This document shows positions 30,587 to 40,073 of a stretch of DNA of 64,000 nt, in pieces. The DNA is taken from positions 186,001 through 250,000 of the forward strand of contig NZ_FOMD01000001.1 in the NCBI RefSeq assembly GCF_900112525.1, read 5' to 3'. The DNA comes from Klenkia taihuensis (GTDB taxonomy: Bacteria; Actinomycetota; Actinomycetes; Mycobacteriales; Geodermatophilaceae). The position numbers were made by a program, and so were the translations under genes. Each line of letters starts with the position of its first letter. Positions within the stretch are counted from its first letter, which is position 1. The notes beneath the pieces are model-generated. The model saw only the letters and a program-made list of their open reading frames with translations. It was not told where the DNA came from and searched no databases.

Positions 30587-32835
30587 CGCCGTGCCCCGCC
30601 CAGACGTGCCCGGACGGCCGCGACCGGCCCCGAGACCTCCGGGACCTTCGCCAGCACGACGCCGATGACGACCACGACGCCGATGACCAGGCTACCGACG
30701 AGGAGGGTCACGAGCGACCCGGTGACCGAGGTCCCGACGACTCCGCTGGTGAGGTGCACCGCACCCCAGCCGACGCCGCCGGCGACGACCGAGACGGCCA
30801 GCAGCTTGAGCACCGGGCCGGCGGTGTCGCCGGTGCGCACGGCGCCCAGCCGGCGGCGCAGCGCGACGTCCCCGGCCACCCAGCCGGCGACGTAGGTCAG
30901 CGAGGTGGCGACCACCAGGCCGGCCACCACGTGCTGCGGCTCGACCAGGACGGGGACCAGCAGCAGCAGCGGCACCCGGACCAGCACCATCGCCACCTGG
31001 ATGAGGGTGGGCGTGCGGGCGTCCTTCATCGCGTAGAAGACCCGCAGCTGCAGCAGCGTGACCGCCATCGGCAGCAGGCCGAAGGCGCCCAGGGCCAGGG
31101 CGGTGCCCATCGCCCGGGCCTGCTCCAGCGAGGTCTCCCCGTGCCCGAAGGCCACGGTGGTCAGCGCGGGCCCGAGCACGACGAGCAGTGCGGTGACCGG
31201 CAGCAGGCCGACCGCGGACAGCCGCATGCCGAGGGACAGGTCGGCCGCCACGCCGGGCACGTCGTGCCGGCTGGCCGCCCGGCTCATCCGCGGCACAAGG
31301 GCGGTCAGCAGCGCGACGCCGATGATCCCGTAGGGCATCTGGAACAGCAGGCTCACGTTCGCGAAGCCGGCGGAACCCAGGCCGCCCTCCTGGCCGGCCT
31401 GCTCGGACATGCGCCCGGCGGCGTTGGCCACCCGGGTGGCGACGAGCACCCCGACCTGGCTGATCGCGACGTAGCCGACCACCCAGAGGCCCAGCGTGCC
31501 GGCCTCGCCCAGACCCGAGCCCCGCAGGCCCCACCGGGGACGCAGCGGCACCCCGACCTTGCGCAGCTGGGGCACCAGCACGAGGGCCTGCACCGCGATG
31601 CCCAGGGTGGTCCCCACGCCGAGCAGCCACACCTGGGTCGGGGTGATGGAGACGGGGGTGAGCGGCCCGGGCCCGCTGGCCGCCACGAACAGCCCGGCGG
31701 TGGCGATCACCACGACGTTGTTGAGCACCGGCGCCCAGGCGGGCCAGCCGAAGACGCCGCGCGCGTTGAGGATCGCGGTGGCCAGGGCGCCGAGCCCGTA
31801 GAAGACGATCTCCACGAGCAGCAGCCGGGCCAGCCAGTTGGCCAGCGCGACCTGGTCGGGGTCGCCGGCGATGCCGTAGGCCCGGGTGAGCAGCGGTGCG
31901 GCCAGCACCGCGACACCGGTCATCACCACCAGCCCGGCCATCGCCAGCGTGGTCAGCCGCTGGGCGTAGCCGACCCCGCCGTCGCGGTCCCGTTCCTGGG
32001 CGTGCACCAGCAGCGGGACGACGACGGAGGTCAGCACCCCGCCCAGGAGCAGCTCGTACACGATGTTCGGCAGCGTGTTGGCCGTGTTGTAGGCGTCGTT
32101 GACCGCGGCCACACCCAGCGCCGCGGTGATCACGACGGTGCGCAGCAGGCCGGTGATGCGGGAGACCAGGCTGGCCACGGCCATGGTGCCGGCGGCGCGC
32201 AGGATGCCGCGGCTGCCGCCGGGGGTGCCCTCGCGGGCGACGACGGTGCCGGTGTCCTCGTCCTCGTCGACGCGGGCGGGCACCGGCGGCAGCACCGGGA
32301 TGATCTGGGTGTCGTCGGGCCCGGGGACGAAGCGGGTCCGGAAGGACACCTGCTCCCCCGACCGGGCGGCCGGCCCCGGAGCCGGCGGCGGGGGCACGGC
32401 GGGCGGGGGGACGACGGGCGGTGGCACGGGGGCGGCCGGCCGCGGCGCCGGGGTCGGCGGGGCCAGCGCCGCGCCGAGCGGGCTGAACCGGGTCCCCGGC
32501 CCGCTGGCACCCTCCGGCCGCCGCTCGGGCCGCTCGGGCCGCTCGGCGGGACGGGGGTCCGGGCCGGGCCCGGGACGGCGCGGGGGGCGCTGCTGCGGGA
32601 CGGCGGGGTCGTCGGTCGTCGGGTGACCGGCCAGCGCACTGGCCGAGGGGGCGGCCAGCGGCGGCGGGACGGCGCCGTAGGGCGCGGGCGGCAGCGGGCG
32701 GGCGGGCTTCGCGGGCCGCGCGGCCGGCTGCTCCCCGCTGCGCCGCTCCTCGGCGGCGCGCTCCACGATCTCGGCCACGGTGGGGCCCTCGCCCGAGGCC
32801 GGGCCGCCGTCGGGGCGGTGGCCGCCGCCGCTCAC
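30583..32835 (-). CDS. murJ: Lipid II flippase MurJ
   Basis: A 750-residue MATE-like flippase that moves lipid II across the membrane. Residues 1 to about 205 are a disordered Pro/Ala-rich cytoplasmic extension. The 14-helix core has [67 protein letters not shown] and [13 protein letters not shown] (each a MurJ block). GTG start overlaps the DUF6049 stop; its own stop overlaps the pseudokinase start. The long N-terminal extension is typical of actinobacteria and may be a regulatory target. Confidence 0.95.
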   Translation of the reverse strand: MSGGGHRPDGGPASGEGPTVAEIVERAAEERRSGEQPAARPAKPARPLPPAPYGAVPPPLAAPSASALAGHPTTDDPAVPQQRPPRRPGPGPDPRPAERPERPERRPEGASGPGTRFSPLGAALAPPTPAPRPAAPVPPPVVPPPAVPPPPAPGPAARSGEQVSFRTRFVPGPDDTQIIPVLPPVPARVDEDEDTGTVVAREGTPGGSRGILRAAGTMAVASLVSRITGLLRTVVITAALGVAAVNDAYNTANTLPNIVYELLLGGVLTSVVVPLLVHAQERDRDGGVGYAQRLTTLAMAGLVVMTGVAVLAAPLLTRAYGIAGDPDQVALANWLARLLLVEIVFYGLGALATAILNARGVFGWPAWAPVLNNVVVIATAGLFVAASGPGPLTPVSITPTQVWLLGVGTTLGIAVQALVLVPQLRKVGVPLRPRWGLRGSGLGEAGTLGLWVVGYVAISQVGVLVATRVANAAGRMSEQAGQEGGLGSAGFANVSLLFQMPYGIIGVALLTALVPRMSRAASRHDVPGVAADLSLGMRLSAVGLLPVTALLVVLGPALTTVAFGHGETSLEQARAMGTALALGAFGLLPMAVTLLQLRVFYAMKDARTPTLIQVAMVLVRVPLLLLVPVLVEPQHVVAGLVVATSLTYVAGWVAGDVALRRRLGAVRTGDTAGPVLKLLAVSVVAGGVGWGAVHLTSGVVGTSVTGSLVTLLVGSLVIGVVVVIGVVLAKVPEVSGPVAAVRARLGGARR

Positions 32836-35141
32836 ACCGGGCTCCGGGTGGGCGGGGTGGACTGCGGGCCGGCGGCGTCGCCGTCCACGGGCACCAGCAC
32901 GTCGTCGTCGACCGGGGCGGGCCCACCGCGCCGGCGGCGCAGCACGAAGAGGACCAGCCGGCGCAGGAACAGCAGCCCCAACAGCGCGGTCGCCCCGATG
33001 GTGATGGCCAGCGTGATCGGGCCGTAGGCGGTGCTGCTCACCCGCAGCTGCACCTCGGTGCCCAGCGGCCCGCCGGCCGGGGTGGCGAGCTGGGCCACCA
33101 CGGTGAAGCTGCCCGACTGCCGCACCGAGGTGGGCACCGTGATGACCGTGCGGGTCAGCGGGTCCAGCCGCTGCGCCGGCACGGTCTCCGCCTCGAAGCC
33201 CACGCCGCTGCGGGTCTGCAGGTCCAGGGTCACGTCGACGGCGAAGGGCAGGTCGTTGCGGACGGTGAGCACCAGGGGCGCGTCGCTGGAGGCGAGGCTG
33301 TAGGCGCCGTCGGCCGGGGCCACCAGGCCCACCTCGCCGCGCAGCGCCGCGAGGGTCTGCTGCAGGTCCGTGGCCGAGGCCGTGAAGCCGTCCGGGTCGT
33401 CCCGCCAGGACACCGACACCGCGCGGGAGACGGCCGCGTCGTAGCCGGCGAGCACGGTGCCCGGGTCGCCCACCACCGCGCCGGCGACGTCGTCGCGGAC
33501 CGCCACCGCCGCGGCCACCGAGGCCATGCCCGGCCCGGCCAGGCGGGCGTCGTCCGCCGGTGCCACCAGGTCACCGGCGTCGGCGACGGGCCCGGACGCC
33601 AGGTCCTCGAGGGACGCCGCCGCCAGCCACGGCTCGGTGGCGGTGTCGGCCATCATCGGGGTGGTCCAGTCCGGGTCGGCCTGCACCTCCCGCGGCGGCA
33701 CCACCAGCACCGTCTGCGCGACCGCGGGGTCGACGGCGGCCAGCTGCGAGGTGAGCACGCCCAGCTCGGCCAGGTAGCGCTGCTCGGCCACGCGGGGACC
33801 GCCGACCGCCGTGTCGGCGCCGGCGACCACCTCGGCCAGCGCGGAGTCGGCCACCAGGGTGGTCAGCGTGCCGCCGGCGGTGGTGACCGGCACCCGGGCG
33901 GCGGCGGCCCGGCCGGTGCGGCCGACCGCCGCGTCGGCGTCGGTGTAGCCGCCCTGGCCCAGCACCAGCTGGTCGACCCCGCCCGCGGTGAGCGTGGCCA
34001 GGGTGTCGGTGCGCACCGCGCCGCCGGCCGGCCAGGCCAGGTCGGTCCGGGGGGTGGTGTCCAGCGCGTCGGCCAGGACCTGCTCGCCCGCGCTGGTCGT
34101 GGGGGCCGGCGGCTCGGTGGTCGCCGTCGCCGTGGCCGACGGCGTCGCGGGGGCGCTGCCCCTGGCGGGCTGGGCCGCGGTGCCCTCGACGGTGCCCGGC
34201 AGGGAGCGGGTCAGCGCACCCGGCAGCCCGGCGGCCTGCAGGGCGTCGGCGTCGACGTCGGCGTAGGGCAGCGCGACCACCGGGTGGACGACGGCCAGCG
34301 ACCGCAGCCGGGACAGCCACTCCCCCGCCGCGGCCACGCCCCCGCCCGGGGCGCCGTCGACGGTGTAGCCGCCGGACATCGCGGTGAGCTCCTCGACCAG
34401 CGCCGGGTCGACCGCCAGGGTCACCGGCACCGTGCGGCCGCCGTCGGGCAGGCCCTCGAGTGCGGCCAGCGCCCGGTCCAGGCGGCCGTCGGCGGACACC
34501 TCGTCGGCGAGGTCGTCGTCGGTGAAGGTGCCGTCGGCGTCGCGGTGCGGCCGGTCGGTGAGCGGCCACAGCCAGGACACCGTCGTCCGGCTGGTGGTGC
34601 CGGCGAAGACCGTCAGGTAGGTGGACAGCTCCCCCACCCGCTCGACCAGGCCGGCGCGGGTGCCGTTGACGTTGACCAGCACCGGGTAGACGCCGTCGGC
34701 GGTGAGCGCCAGGTCGGCGGCGGGGGTGGAGAACTGGAAGAACGCGTCGTCGCCGGGCTCGAGGACCGTGCTGGGGATGGGCTGGAACGGGGCCTGCGCG
34801 GCGTCCCCGGCCGAGGGCTGCGCGGCGTCGGCGGTCAGCTCGTCGCGGGTGGTGAGCCGGTCGCCGCGCTGCAGCCGCACCGACAGGTCGGTGATGGTGT
34901 CGTCGCCGTCGTTGGTCAGCGTCATCCCGACGACCACGGTGCTGCCCGGGGTGACCGTGCGCGGCTCCAGGGTGGTGATCGTGATGGCCACCGGGGCCGC
35001 CGCGGTCGCGCCGGTGGCCGGGGCGGCCTGCGCGGCGGGGACGGGCAGCAGCAGGGCACCGAGCACCGCCGTCAGCACGGTGACCCCGAGCAGGACCCGG
35101 GTCGCGGGGCGTCCGGCGCCGCCGGCAGCCCGCCGGGTCAC
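32832..35141 (-). CDS. DUF6049 family secreted membrane-anchored protein
   Basis: A 769-residue surface protein. A signal peptide ([20 protein letters not shown], cleavage after AQA) is followed by a large extracellular region with beta-sandwich repeats ([21 protein letters not shown] near the start), a deacetylase-like middle with [13 protein letters not shown], and one C-terminal helix ([20 protein letters not shown]) followed by a basic tail. Family members sit next to murJ across actinobacteria; a role in cell-wall assembly is likely by association only. GTG at 35141 overlaps the Nudix stop, so four genes from the Nudix gene to the pseudokinase are coupled. Confidence 0.85.
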   Translation of the reverse strand: MTRRAAGGAGRPATRVLLGVTVLTAVLGALLLPVPAAQAAPATGATAAAPVAITITTLEPRTVTPGSTVVVGMTLTNDGDDTITDLSVRLQRGDRLTTRDELTADAAQPSAGDAAQAPFQPIPSTVLEPGDDAFFQFSTPAADLALTADGVYPVLVNVNGTRAGLVERVGELSTYLTVFAGTTSRTTVSWLWPLTDRPHRDADGTFTDDDLADEVSADGRLDRALAALEGLPDGGRTVPVTLAVDPALVEELTAMSGGYTVDGAPGGGVAAAGEWLSRLRSLAVVHPVVALPYADVDADALQAAGLPGALTRSLPGTVEGTAAQPARGSAPATPSATATATTEPPAPTTSAGEQVLADALDTTPRTDLAWPAGGAVRTDTLATLTAGGVDQLVLGQGGYTDADAAVGRTGRAAAARVPVTTAGGTLTTLVADSALAEVVAGADTAVGGPRVAEQRYLAELGVLTSQLAAVDPAVAQTVLVVPPREVQADPDWTTPMMADTATEPWLAAASLEDLASGPVADAGDLVAPADDARLAGPGMASVAAAVAVRDDVAGAVVGDPGTVLAGYDAAVSRAVSVSWRDDPDGFTASATDLQQTLAALRGEVGLVAPADGAYSLASSDAPLVLTVRNDLPFAVDVTLDLQTRSGVGFEAETVPAQRLDPLTRTVITVPTSVRQSGSFTVVAQLATPAGGPLGTEVQLRVSSTAYGPITLAITIGATALLGLLFLRRLVLFVLRRRRGGPAPVDDDVLVPVDGDAAGPQSTPPTRSPV

Positions 35142-35614
35142 GCGCTGTCGGCCAGCAGGCCGGGGGCGCGCTCGACCAGGGCCCGCTCGTCGGCGTAGGC
35201 CAGCCGTCCGGACAGCTCGCTCAGCGGTACCCAGGCCACCTCGGTGACCTCGACGTCCTCGTCGGACAGCTCGCCGCCCACGGCGCGGAGCAGGAAGTGG
35301 TGCACCGTCTTGTGCACCCGCCGGCCGTCGGCGACGAACCAGAAGTCGATGATCCCCAGCGGCGCGACGACCTCGCCGAGGATGCCGGTCTCCTCGGCCA
35401 CCTCGCGCACGGCGGTGTCCTCGGGGGTCTCCCCGGCCTCGATGTGGCCCTTGGGCAGCGACCACAGCAGCCGGCCGCGCCGGTCGGTGCGCCCGATGAG
35501 GGCGGCGCGGGGGCCGGTGCCGTCGTCGTCGGCGACCACCAGACCGCCGGCGGAGGTCTCGTCGACCCGGCGCAGACGTCGGCCCGGGCGCCGTCGTCCG
35601 CCCGTCGGAGCCAT
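35138..35614 (-). CDS. Nudix hydrolase
   Basis: A 158-residue Nudix enzyme that hydrolyses nucleoside diphosphate-linked substrates. The Nudix box is complete: [13 protein letters not shown] followed by REVAEETG. It also has LWSLPKGH and the start motif SAGGLVV. The N-terminal 18 residues are Arg-rich. Substrate is unknown; MutT-like or Ap4A hydrolases are candidates. It heads the operon towards murJ. The ATG is 6 nt after a TACCCT hexamer, so the transcript is probably leaderless. Confidence 0.9.
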   Translation of the reverse strand: MAPTGGRRRPGRRLRRVDETSAGGLVVADDDGTGPRAALIGRTDRRGRLLWSLPKGHIEAGETPEDTAVREVAEETGILGEVVAPLGIIDFWFVADGRRVHKTVHHFLLRAVGGELSDEDVEVTEVAWVPLSELSGRLAYADERALVERAPGLLADSA

Positions 35615-35620
35615 GCCTGC

Positions 35621-35648
35621 AGGGTAGCGCGACCGGGCTCAGTAGCCT
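35621..35648. promoter_or_regulatory. Divergent leaderless promoters of the Nudix gene and cca
   Basis: TACCCT on the minus strand (35626-35621) lies 6 nt before the Nudix ATG. TAGCCT on the plus strand (35643-35648) lies 8 nt before the cca GTG. The two hexamers are 16 bp apart, so each -35 region overlaps the other promoter, and polymerase binding should be mutually exclusive. Confidence 0.6.
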
Positions 35649-35656
35649 GGTTGGTC

Positions 35657-37132
35657 GTGTCCGAGCAGCCCCCGCGTCCCGAGCCCGAGCCGGTCCCCGA
35701 GGCCGTGCAGGAGACCGTCCGCTCGCTGGTCGACCTCACCCCCGTCCTGGGCCTCGTCGGCGAGCGGTTCACCGCGGCCGGGCACGAGGTGCACCTGGTC
35801 GGCGGGTCGGTCCGCGACGCCCTGCTCGCCGCCGGGTCCGGGCAGCCCCGGATCGGCGACCTGGACCTGACCACCTCGGCCACCCCCGAGCAGACCCTCG
35901 CCGTCCTGCAGGGCCTGGCCAGTTCCACGTGGAACACCGGGATCGCCTTCGGCACGGTCGGCGCCGAGGTGCGCGGCGAGCGGCTGGAGATCACCACCTT
36001 CCGCGCCGACCGGTACGACCGGGAGTCGCGCAACCCCGAGGTGGCCTGGGGCACCTCGCTGCTGGACGACCTGGCCCGCCGCGACTTCACGGTCAACGCG
36101 ATGGCCGTCTCGCTGGGCCCCGACCGCACGGTCACCGACCCCTTCGGCGGGCTGGGCGACCTGCTGGCCGGCCGGCTGCGCACCCCCGGGACGCCGGAGG
36201 ACTCCTTCGCCGACGACCCGCTGCGGATGCTGCGCGCCGTGCGGTTCGTCGCGCAGCTCGGGCTCGTCCCCGCCCCCGAGGTGGTCGCGGCGATGACCGC
36301 GCTGTCCCCGGAGCTGGGCCGGATCACCGCCGAGCGGGTGCAGCAGGAGCTGTCCCGGACGCTGTGCAACGACGCCCCGCGCGCCGCGCTGGAGCTGCTG
36401 GTGTCCACCGGGCTGGCCGACGTCGTGCTGCCCGAGCTCTCCGCGCTGCGGATGGAGATCGACGAGCACCACCAGCACAAGGACGTCTACGCCCACTCGC
36501 TCACCGTGCTGGACCAGGCCATCGCGCTGGACCTGGCCGACCCGGACTCGCCGTCCCCGGACCTGGTGCTGCGGCTGGCCGCCCTGCTGCACGACATCGG
36601 CAAGCCGGCCACCCGCCGGCACGAACCGCGCGGCCGGGTGTCCTTCCACCACCACGAGGTGGTCGGCGCCAAGCTGGTGCGCAAGCGGCTGACCGCGCTG
36701 AAGTACCCCAAGGAGGTCGTCGAGCAGGTCTCCCGGCTGACCTTCCTGCACCTGCGCTTCCACGGCTACGGGTCCGGCGAGTGGACCGACTCCGCGGTGC
36801 GCCGCTACGTCACCGACGCCGGGGACCTGCTCGCCCGGCTGCACAAGCTCGTCCGCTCGGACTCCACCACCCGCAACAAGCGGCGGGCGGCCCAGCTGTC
36901 GGCGACCTACGACTCGCTCGAGCGCCGGATCGCCGAGCTGTCCGCGGCCGAGGACCTCGCCCGCGTCCGGCCCGACCTCGACGGCAACCGGATCATGGAG
37001 CTGCTGGGCATCCCGCCGGGCCGCGAGGTGGGCGAGGCCTGGCGGTTCCTCAAGGAGCTGCGCCTGGAGCGGGGCCCGCTGGACCCCGACGTCGCCGAGG
37101 CCGAGCTGCTCAGCTGGTGGCGGGCGCGCTGA
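35657..37132 (+). CDS. cca: CCA tRNA nucleotidyltransferase
   Basis: A 491-residue enzyme that adds or repairs the 3' CCA of tRNAs, needed here because the window's tRNA genes do not encode CCA. Nucleotidyltransferase domain: LVGGSVRDALL and the metal-binding DLDLTTSA; RRDFTVNAMA; DPLRMLRAVRFVAQLG. An HD domain follows (LAALLHDIGKPATRR, FHHHEVVGAKLV). GTG at 35657 gives VSEQPPRPE. A parS-like 14-bp palindrome is embedded in the coding sequence at 35922-35935 and is translated as part of SSTWNT. It is divergent from the Nudix gene. Confidence 0.95.
   Translation: MSEQPPRPEPEPVPEAVQETVRSLVDLTPVLGLVGERFTAAGHEVHLVGGSVRDALLAAGSGQPRIGDLDLTTSATPEQTLAVLQGLASSTWNTGIAFGTVGAEVRGERLEITTFRADRYDRESRNPEVAWGTSLLDDLARRDFTVNAMAVSLGPDRTVTDPFGGLGDLLAGRLRTPGTPEDSFADDPLRMLRAVRFVAQLGLVPAPEVVAAMTALSPELGRITAERVQQELSRTLCNDAPRAALELLVSTGLADVVLPELSALRMEIDEHHQHKDVYAHSLTVLDQAIALDLADPDSPSPDLVLRLAALLHDIGKPATRRHEPRGRVSFHHHEVVGAKLVRKRLTALKYPKEVVEQVSRLTFLHLRFHGYGSGEWTDSAVRRYVTDAGDLLARLHKLVRSDSTTRNKRRAAQLSATYDSLERRIAELSAAEDLARVRPDLDGNRIMELLGIPPGREVGEAWRFLKELRLERGPLDPDVAEAELLSWWRAR
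35921..35936. promoter_or_regulatory. parS-like site inside cca
   Basis: AGTTCCACGTGGAACA contains GTTCCACGTGGAAC, identical over 14 bp to the core of parS site 2 before parA. It is 14.2 kb away from that site. Coding parS sites near the origin are usual in bacteria, so this is probably a real ParB loading site. Confidence 0.8.
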
Positions 37133-38402
37133 CCGCCCGCGCCCCGCGCAGGCCGTTGGCCAGCGCCGCGGCCAGGTAGAGCGCGGCGACGACGGCCAGC
37201 GCCGGCACGCTGCGGCCGGAGCCCGGCAGCGCGAGGGCCCCGACCACCACGGCGGCCACGAAGGTGACGTTGAACAGGGTGTCGTAGACGGAGAACACCC
37301 GGCCGCGGAAGTCGTCGTGCACGACCTCCTGCAGCGTGCTGTCCACGCAGATCTTCACCGCCTGGCCGACGAAGCCGAGCACGAACCCGGCGGCCACCAC
37401 GGTGGGGGCCAGGAACGGCAGGCCCAGGGCCAGCTGGCCCACCCCGCCGAGCACCAGCGCCGCCGTCGTCCAGCGGGCCTTGCCCCACCGGCGGACGGCG
37501 GGCGGGGTCGCCGCGGCGGCCAGCAGCGTGCCCAGCGCCCCGGCGCCGAGCACCTGCGCCAGCCCGGCCAGCCCCACCGGGAAGGGCCCGACCGGCTCGA
37601 GGTCGCCGCGGTAGAGCAGCAGCGTCAGCAGGGTGAGCAGGCCGAAGCAGACCCGCTGCACCGCCATCACCGACAGCACCCAGGTGGCCGCCCGCGAGGC
37701 GAGCACGTGCCGGGCGCCGGCGAGCATGCCGTGCAGCACGTCGCGGGCGGAGACGGTGGCGGCGCGGGAGGAGTGGTCGGGGCCCAGGTGGGCGCGGGCG
37801 AACCCGGCGACGACGGTCGCCGACACCAGGTAGGGCAGCGCGGCGGCGAGCGCCAGCGCGGCGTAGCCGGCGTCGTCCCCGCCGACCAGCGCGCGCACCC
37901 CGATGGCCACCCCGCCGCCCAGCACCCCGGCCACCGCCCCGGCGGTGGTGCTCAGCGCGTTGGCCGGGACCAGCTCGGCCCGGTCGCAGGTGTGCGGCAG
38001 CCCCGCCGAGAGCGCCGAGAGCACGAACCGGTTGACCGAGAACACGGCCAGGCCGGCCAGGTAGTAGGCCGGGCCGTCCACCCCCGCGACGGTCAGCGCG
38101 GCGACGACGGCGACCAGGGCGGCGCGCAGCACGTTGGCCACCAGCAGCACCTGCCGGCGGCTCCAGCGGTCCAGCCACACGCCGGCGAAGGGGCCGACCA
38201 CGGAGTAGGGCAGCAGCAGCACGGCGAACCCGGCGGCCACGTCGACGGGGTCGGCGGCCCGCTGCGGGTTGAACAGCACGGTACCGGCCAGCGCGGCCTG
38301 GAAGACCCCGTCACCGAACTGCGCGGTCAGCCGGGTCAGCAGCAGCCGGCGGAAGTCCGGCCGCCCCAGCAACCGGCGTGCCGTCGCCGTCCGTCCCCCC
38401 AC
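37110..38402 (-). CDS. MFS transporter
   Basis: A 430-residue major-facilitator protein with about 12 hydrophobic helices, most like proton-coupled drug exporters. Seen: LLLTRLTAQFGDGVFQAALAG near the N-terminus, the A-type loop GVWLDRWSRRQVLL, and FRGRVFSVYDTLFNV. Substrate is unknown. A GTG at 38402 follows TAGGGT by 8 nt, so the gene is probably leaderless. Its end overlaps the 3' end of cca by 23 bp in the convergent sense. Confidence 0.88.
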   Translation of the reverse strand: MGGRTATARRLLGRPDFRRLLLTRLTAQFGDGVFQAALAGTVLFNPQRAADPVDVAAGFAVLLLPYSVVGPFAGVWLDRWSRRQVLLVANVLRAALVAVVAALTVAGVDGPAYYLAGLAVFSVNRFVLSALSAGLPHTCDRAELVPANALSTTAGAVAGVLGGGVAIGVRALVGGDDAGYAALALAAALPYLVSATVVAGFARAHLGPDHSSRAATVSARDVLHGMLAGARHVLASRAATWVLSVMAVQRVCFGLLTLLTLLLYRGDLEPVGPFPVGLAGLAQVLGAGALGTLLAAAATPPAVRRWGKARWTTAALVLGGVGQLALGLPFLAPTVVAAGFVLGFVGQAVKICVDSTLQEVVHDDFRGRVFSVYDTLFNVTFVAAVVVGALALPGSGRSVPALAVVAALYLAAALANGLRGARAVSAPATS

Positions 38403-38410
38403 ACCCGCGC

Positions 38411-38416
38411 ACCCTA
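38411..38416 (-). promoter_or_regulatory. -10 hexamer of the leaderless MFS gene
   Basis: TAGGGT on the minus strand, 8 nt before the GTG at 38402. The opposite-strand candidate for yqgE, CACACT (38465-38470), is 7 nt before its ATG. Confidence 0.55.
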
Positions 38417-38477
38417 CGGTCGGCCGGCGGGCGGTGTTCGCCCCCGGAGGCGACCGTCCTGGGGCACACTGGGCGCG

Positions 38478-39131
38478 ATGAACGCGGTGCCCCCGTCGCC
38501 AGACCCGGACCGCCGGCCGACCGCCCCGGCGGCCGGCCGGGCGCCCGGTGCGGCCGCCCCCCCGCTGACCCTCGGGCGGATCGCCGACGTCCGGCCCGGG
38601 TGCCTGCTGGTGGCGATGCCGGTGCTGGGCGACCCGAACTTCGCCGGCACCGTCGTCTACGTCGTCGACCACTCGGCCACCGGCACGGTCGGGGTGGTGC
38701 TCAACCGGCCCAGCGAGGTGCGCATCTCCGACGTGCTGCCCGGCTGGGCGCACCTGGCCACCGCGCCCGGGGTGTTCCACGTCGGCGGGCCGTGCGAGAG
38801 CGAGACCGCGCTGGGGCTGGCCGTGTGCGCCGACGGCGGCGCGGGCCTGCAGCCGGTCGACGCCGACGTGCACCTGGTCGACCTGGACGGCGACCCCGAC
38901 GACCTGGCCCCCGCGGTGCAGGGCCTGCGGGTCTTCGCGGGCTACGCGGGCTGGTCACCGGGCCAGCTGGGCGGCGAGATGGCCGAGGGTGCGTGGGCCT
39001 GCGTGGCCGCGCGGGCCGAGGACGTGCTGTCGGCCGAGGAGGGCGCCGCGCTGTGGCACCGGGTGCTCCGCCGGCAGACCGGGGCCCGGGCGGTGCTGGC
39101 CACGGCGACGTCCGACCCCACGCAGAACTAG
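38478..39131 (+). CDS. YqgE/AlgH family protein
   Basis: A 217-residue DUF179 protein. Seen: GCLLVAMPVLGDPNFAGTVV, VGVVLNRPSEVRISDVLPGW, HVGGPCESETALGLAV and FAGYAGWSPGQLGGEMAEGAW, all family blocks. The first 30 residues are a Pro/Ala-rich extension. No enzymatic role is established for the family. The ATG at 38478 sits 7 nt after CACACT; an upstream reading frame continues but has no support. A strong hairpin follows. Confidence 0.93.
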   Translation: MNAVPPSPDPDRRPTAPAAGRAPGAAAPPLTLGRIADVRPGCLLVAMPVLGDPNFAGTVVYVVDHSATGTVGVVLNRPSEVRISDVLPGWAHLATAPGVFHVGGPCESETALGLAVCADGGAGLQPVDADVHLVDLDGDPDDLAPAVQGLRVFAGYAGWSPGQLGGEMAEGAWACVAARAEDVLSAEEGAALWHRVLRRQTGARAVLATATSDPTQN

Positions 39132-39181
39132 CGCCCCAGGAGGCTCGCCGGGGGCTCCCCGGTCTGGCAGACTGGGGGCTG

Positions 39182-39218
39182 CGGGAGGGACGGTCTGGGG
39201 AAGAGACCGTCCCTCCCG
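39182..39218. terminator. Bidirectional terminator hairpin
   Basis: CGGGAGGGACGGTCT (39182-39196) and its perfect complement (39204-39218) form a 15-bp stem with a 7-nt loop. A short TT follows on the plus strand. It separates yqgE from the convergent lipoprotein gene. Confidence 0.85.
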
Positions 39219-39234
39219 TTCTGCGTGACCGGGG

Positions 39235-40011
39235 TCAGAAGCCCAGCTCGGAGGCGACCTGCGGGTAGTCCGACGCGAGGGCGGTCTCGGCCTCGCCGGG
39301 CACGGTGATCGTGCGCGGGCCCGGGTCGCTGAGGGTGATCGTGACCTCGAAGGTCTGGTCGGGCAGCCGGGTCGTGTACTGCAGCAGCATCCGGGTCTCG
39401 GCGGACACGACGATCGTCGCGCCGTTGCCGGTCCGGTAGGCCGCCGCGAGCTGTCCGTTGACCGACCGCTGGCCCTGCCAGGTGTAGTCGCGCTCCAGGA
39501 AGGAGCGGGGGTCGTCGTCGGCCCGCTGCGACAGGTTGGGCAGCAGCTGCACCAGGACGTCGACCAGCGACGCCGTCCCGTTGGCCTGGGTGGTGGCGAT
39601 CGGCCGCTCCAGGTAGGTGGTGCCCGGCCGCCCGGCCGCGGCCATCGCCTCGGTCAGCCCGGGGACGTCGCCGTACCAGAGGTCGGCGGTGGTGAAGAAC
39701 AGCGTGCGGGTGTCGTCGGGCTGGCCGTTGCCGTAGGTGGTGACCGCCTGCGCGCGGCCGATCCCCTGGCGGAAGTCCATCTCGCCGGTGAGGGTCAGCA
39801 CCGTGCCCTCCGCGTAGGGCGCGGTGATGGTGAAGTCCGCGCCGCCCTCGGTGTAGTTGCGGTGCAGCAGGCCGGCCAGCGTCTGCGCCTCGTCCTCGGT
39901 GATCGGGTCGCCGGGGGTGCGGTCGGCGGCGGACCCGCCGCTGCTGCACCCGGCCAGCACGGCCACGGTGAGGGCGAGCAGCAGGGCGAGCAGACGAGGT
40001 CGGGCCGGCAT
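39235..40011 (-). CDS. Lipoprotein, LppX/LprG-like
   Basis: A 258-residue lipoprotein with signal peptide RLLALLLALTVAVLAGC; the lipid-modified Cys is followed by SSGGSAADRT. The rest alternates strands in a way that resembles the LppX/LprG/LolA fold (FTITAPYAEGTVLTLTGEMDF, LFFTTADLWYGDVPGL), which in mycobacteria carries lipids. That comparison is by eye and tentative. The ATG at 40011 is 6 nt after TACCCT (40023-40018), so it is probably leaderless. It lies 62 bp past the end of ino1, same strand. Confidence 0.75.
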   Translation of the reverse strand: MPARPRLLALLLALTVAVLAGCSSGGSAADRTPGDPITEDEAQTLAGLLHRNYTEGGADFTITAPYAEGTVLTLTGEMDFRQGIGRAQAVTTYGNGQPDDTRTLFFTTADLWYGDVPGLTEAMAAAGRPGTTYLERPIATTQANGTASLVDVLVQLLPNLSQRADDDPRSFLERDYTWQGQRSVNGQLAAAYRTGNGATIVVSAETRMLLQYTTRLPDQTFEVTITLSDPGPRTITVPGEAETALASDYPQVASELGF

Positions 40012-40073
40012 GCCCCCAGGGTAGGGAGGCACGCCGGCCCGGTGATCAGCGCGCGATAACCAGCGCGCGACGG

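Noticed and set aside
38770-38785. GTTCCACGTC in yqgE as a parS half-site
   Set aside because: Only one arm matches; ParB needs the full palindrome.
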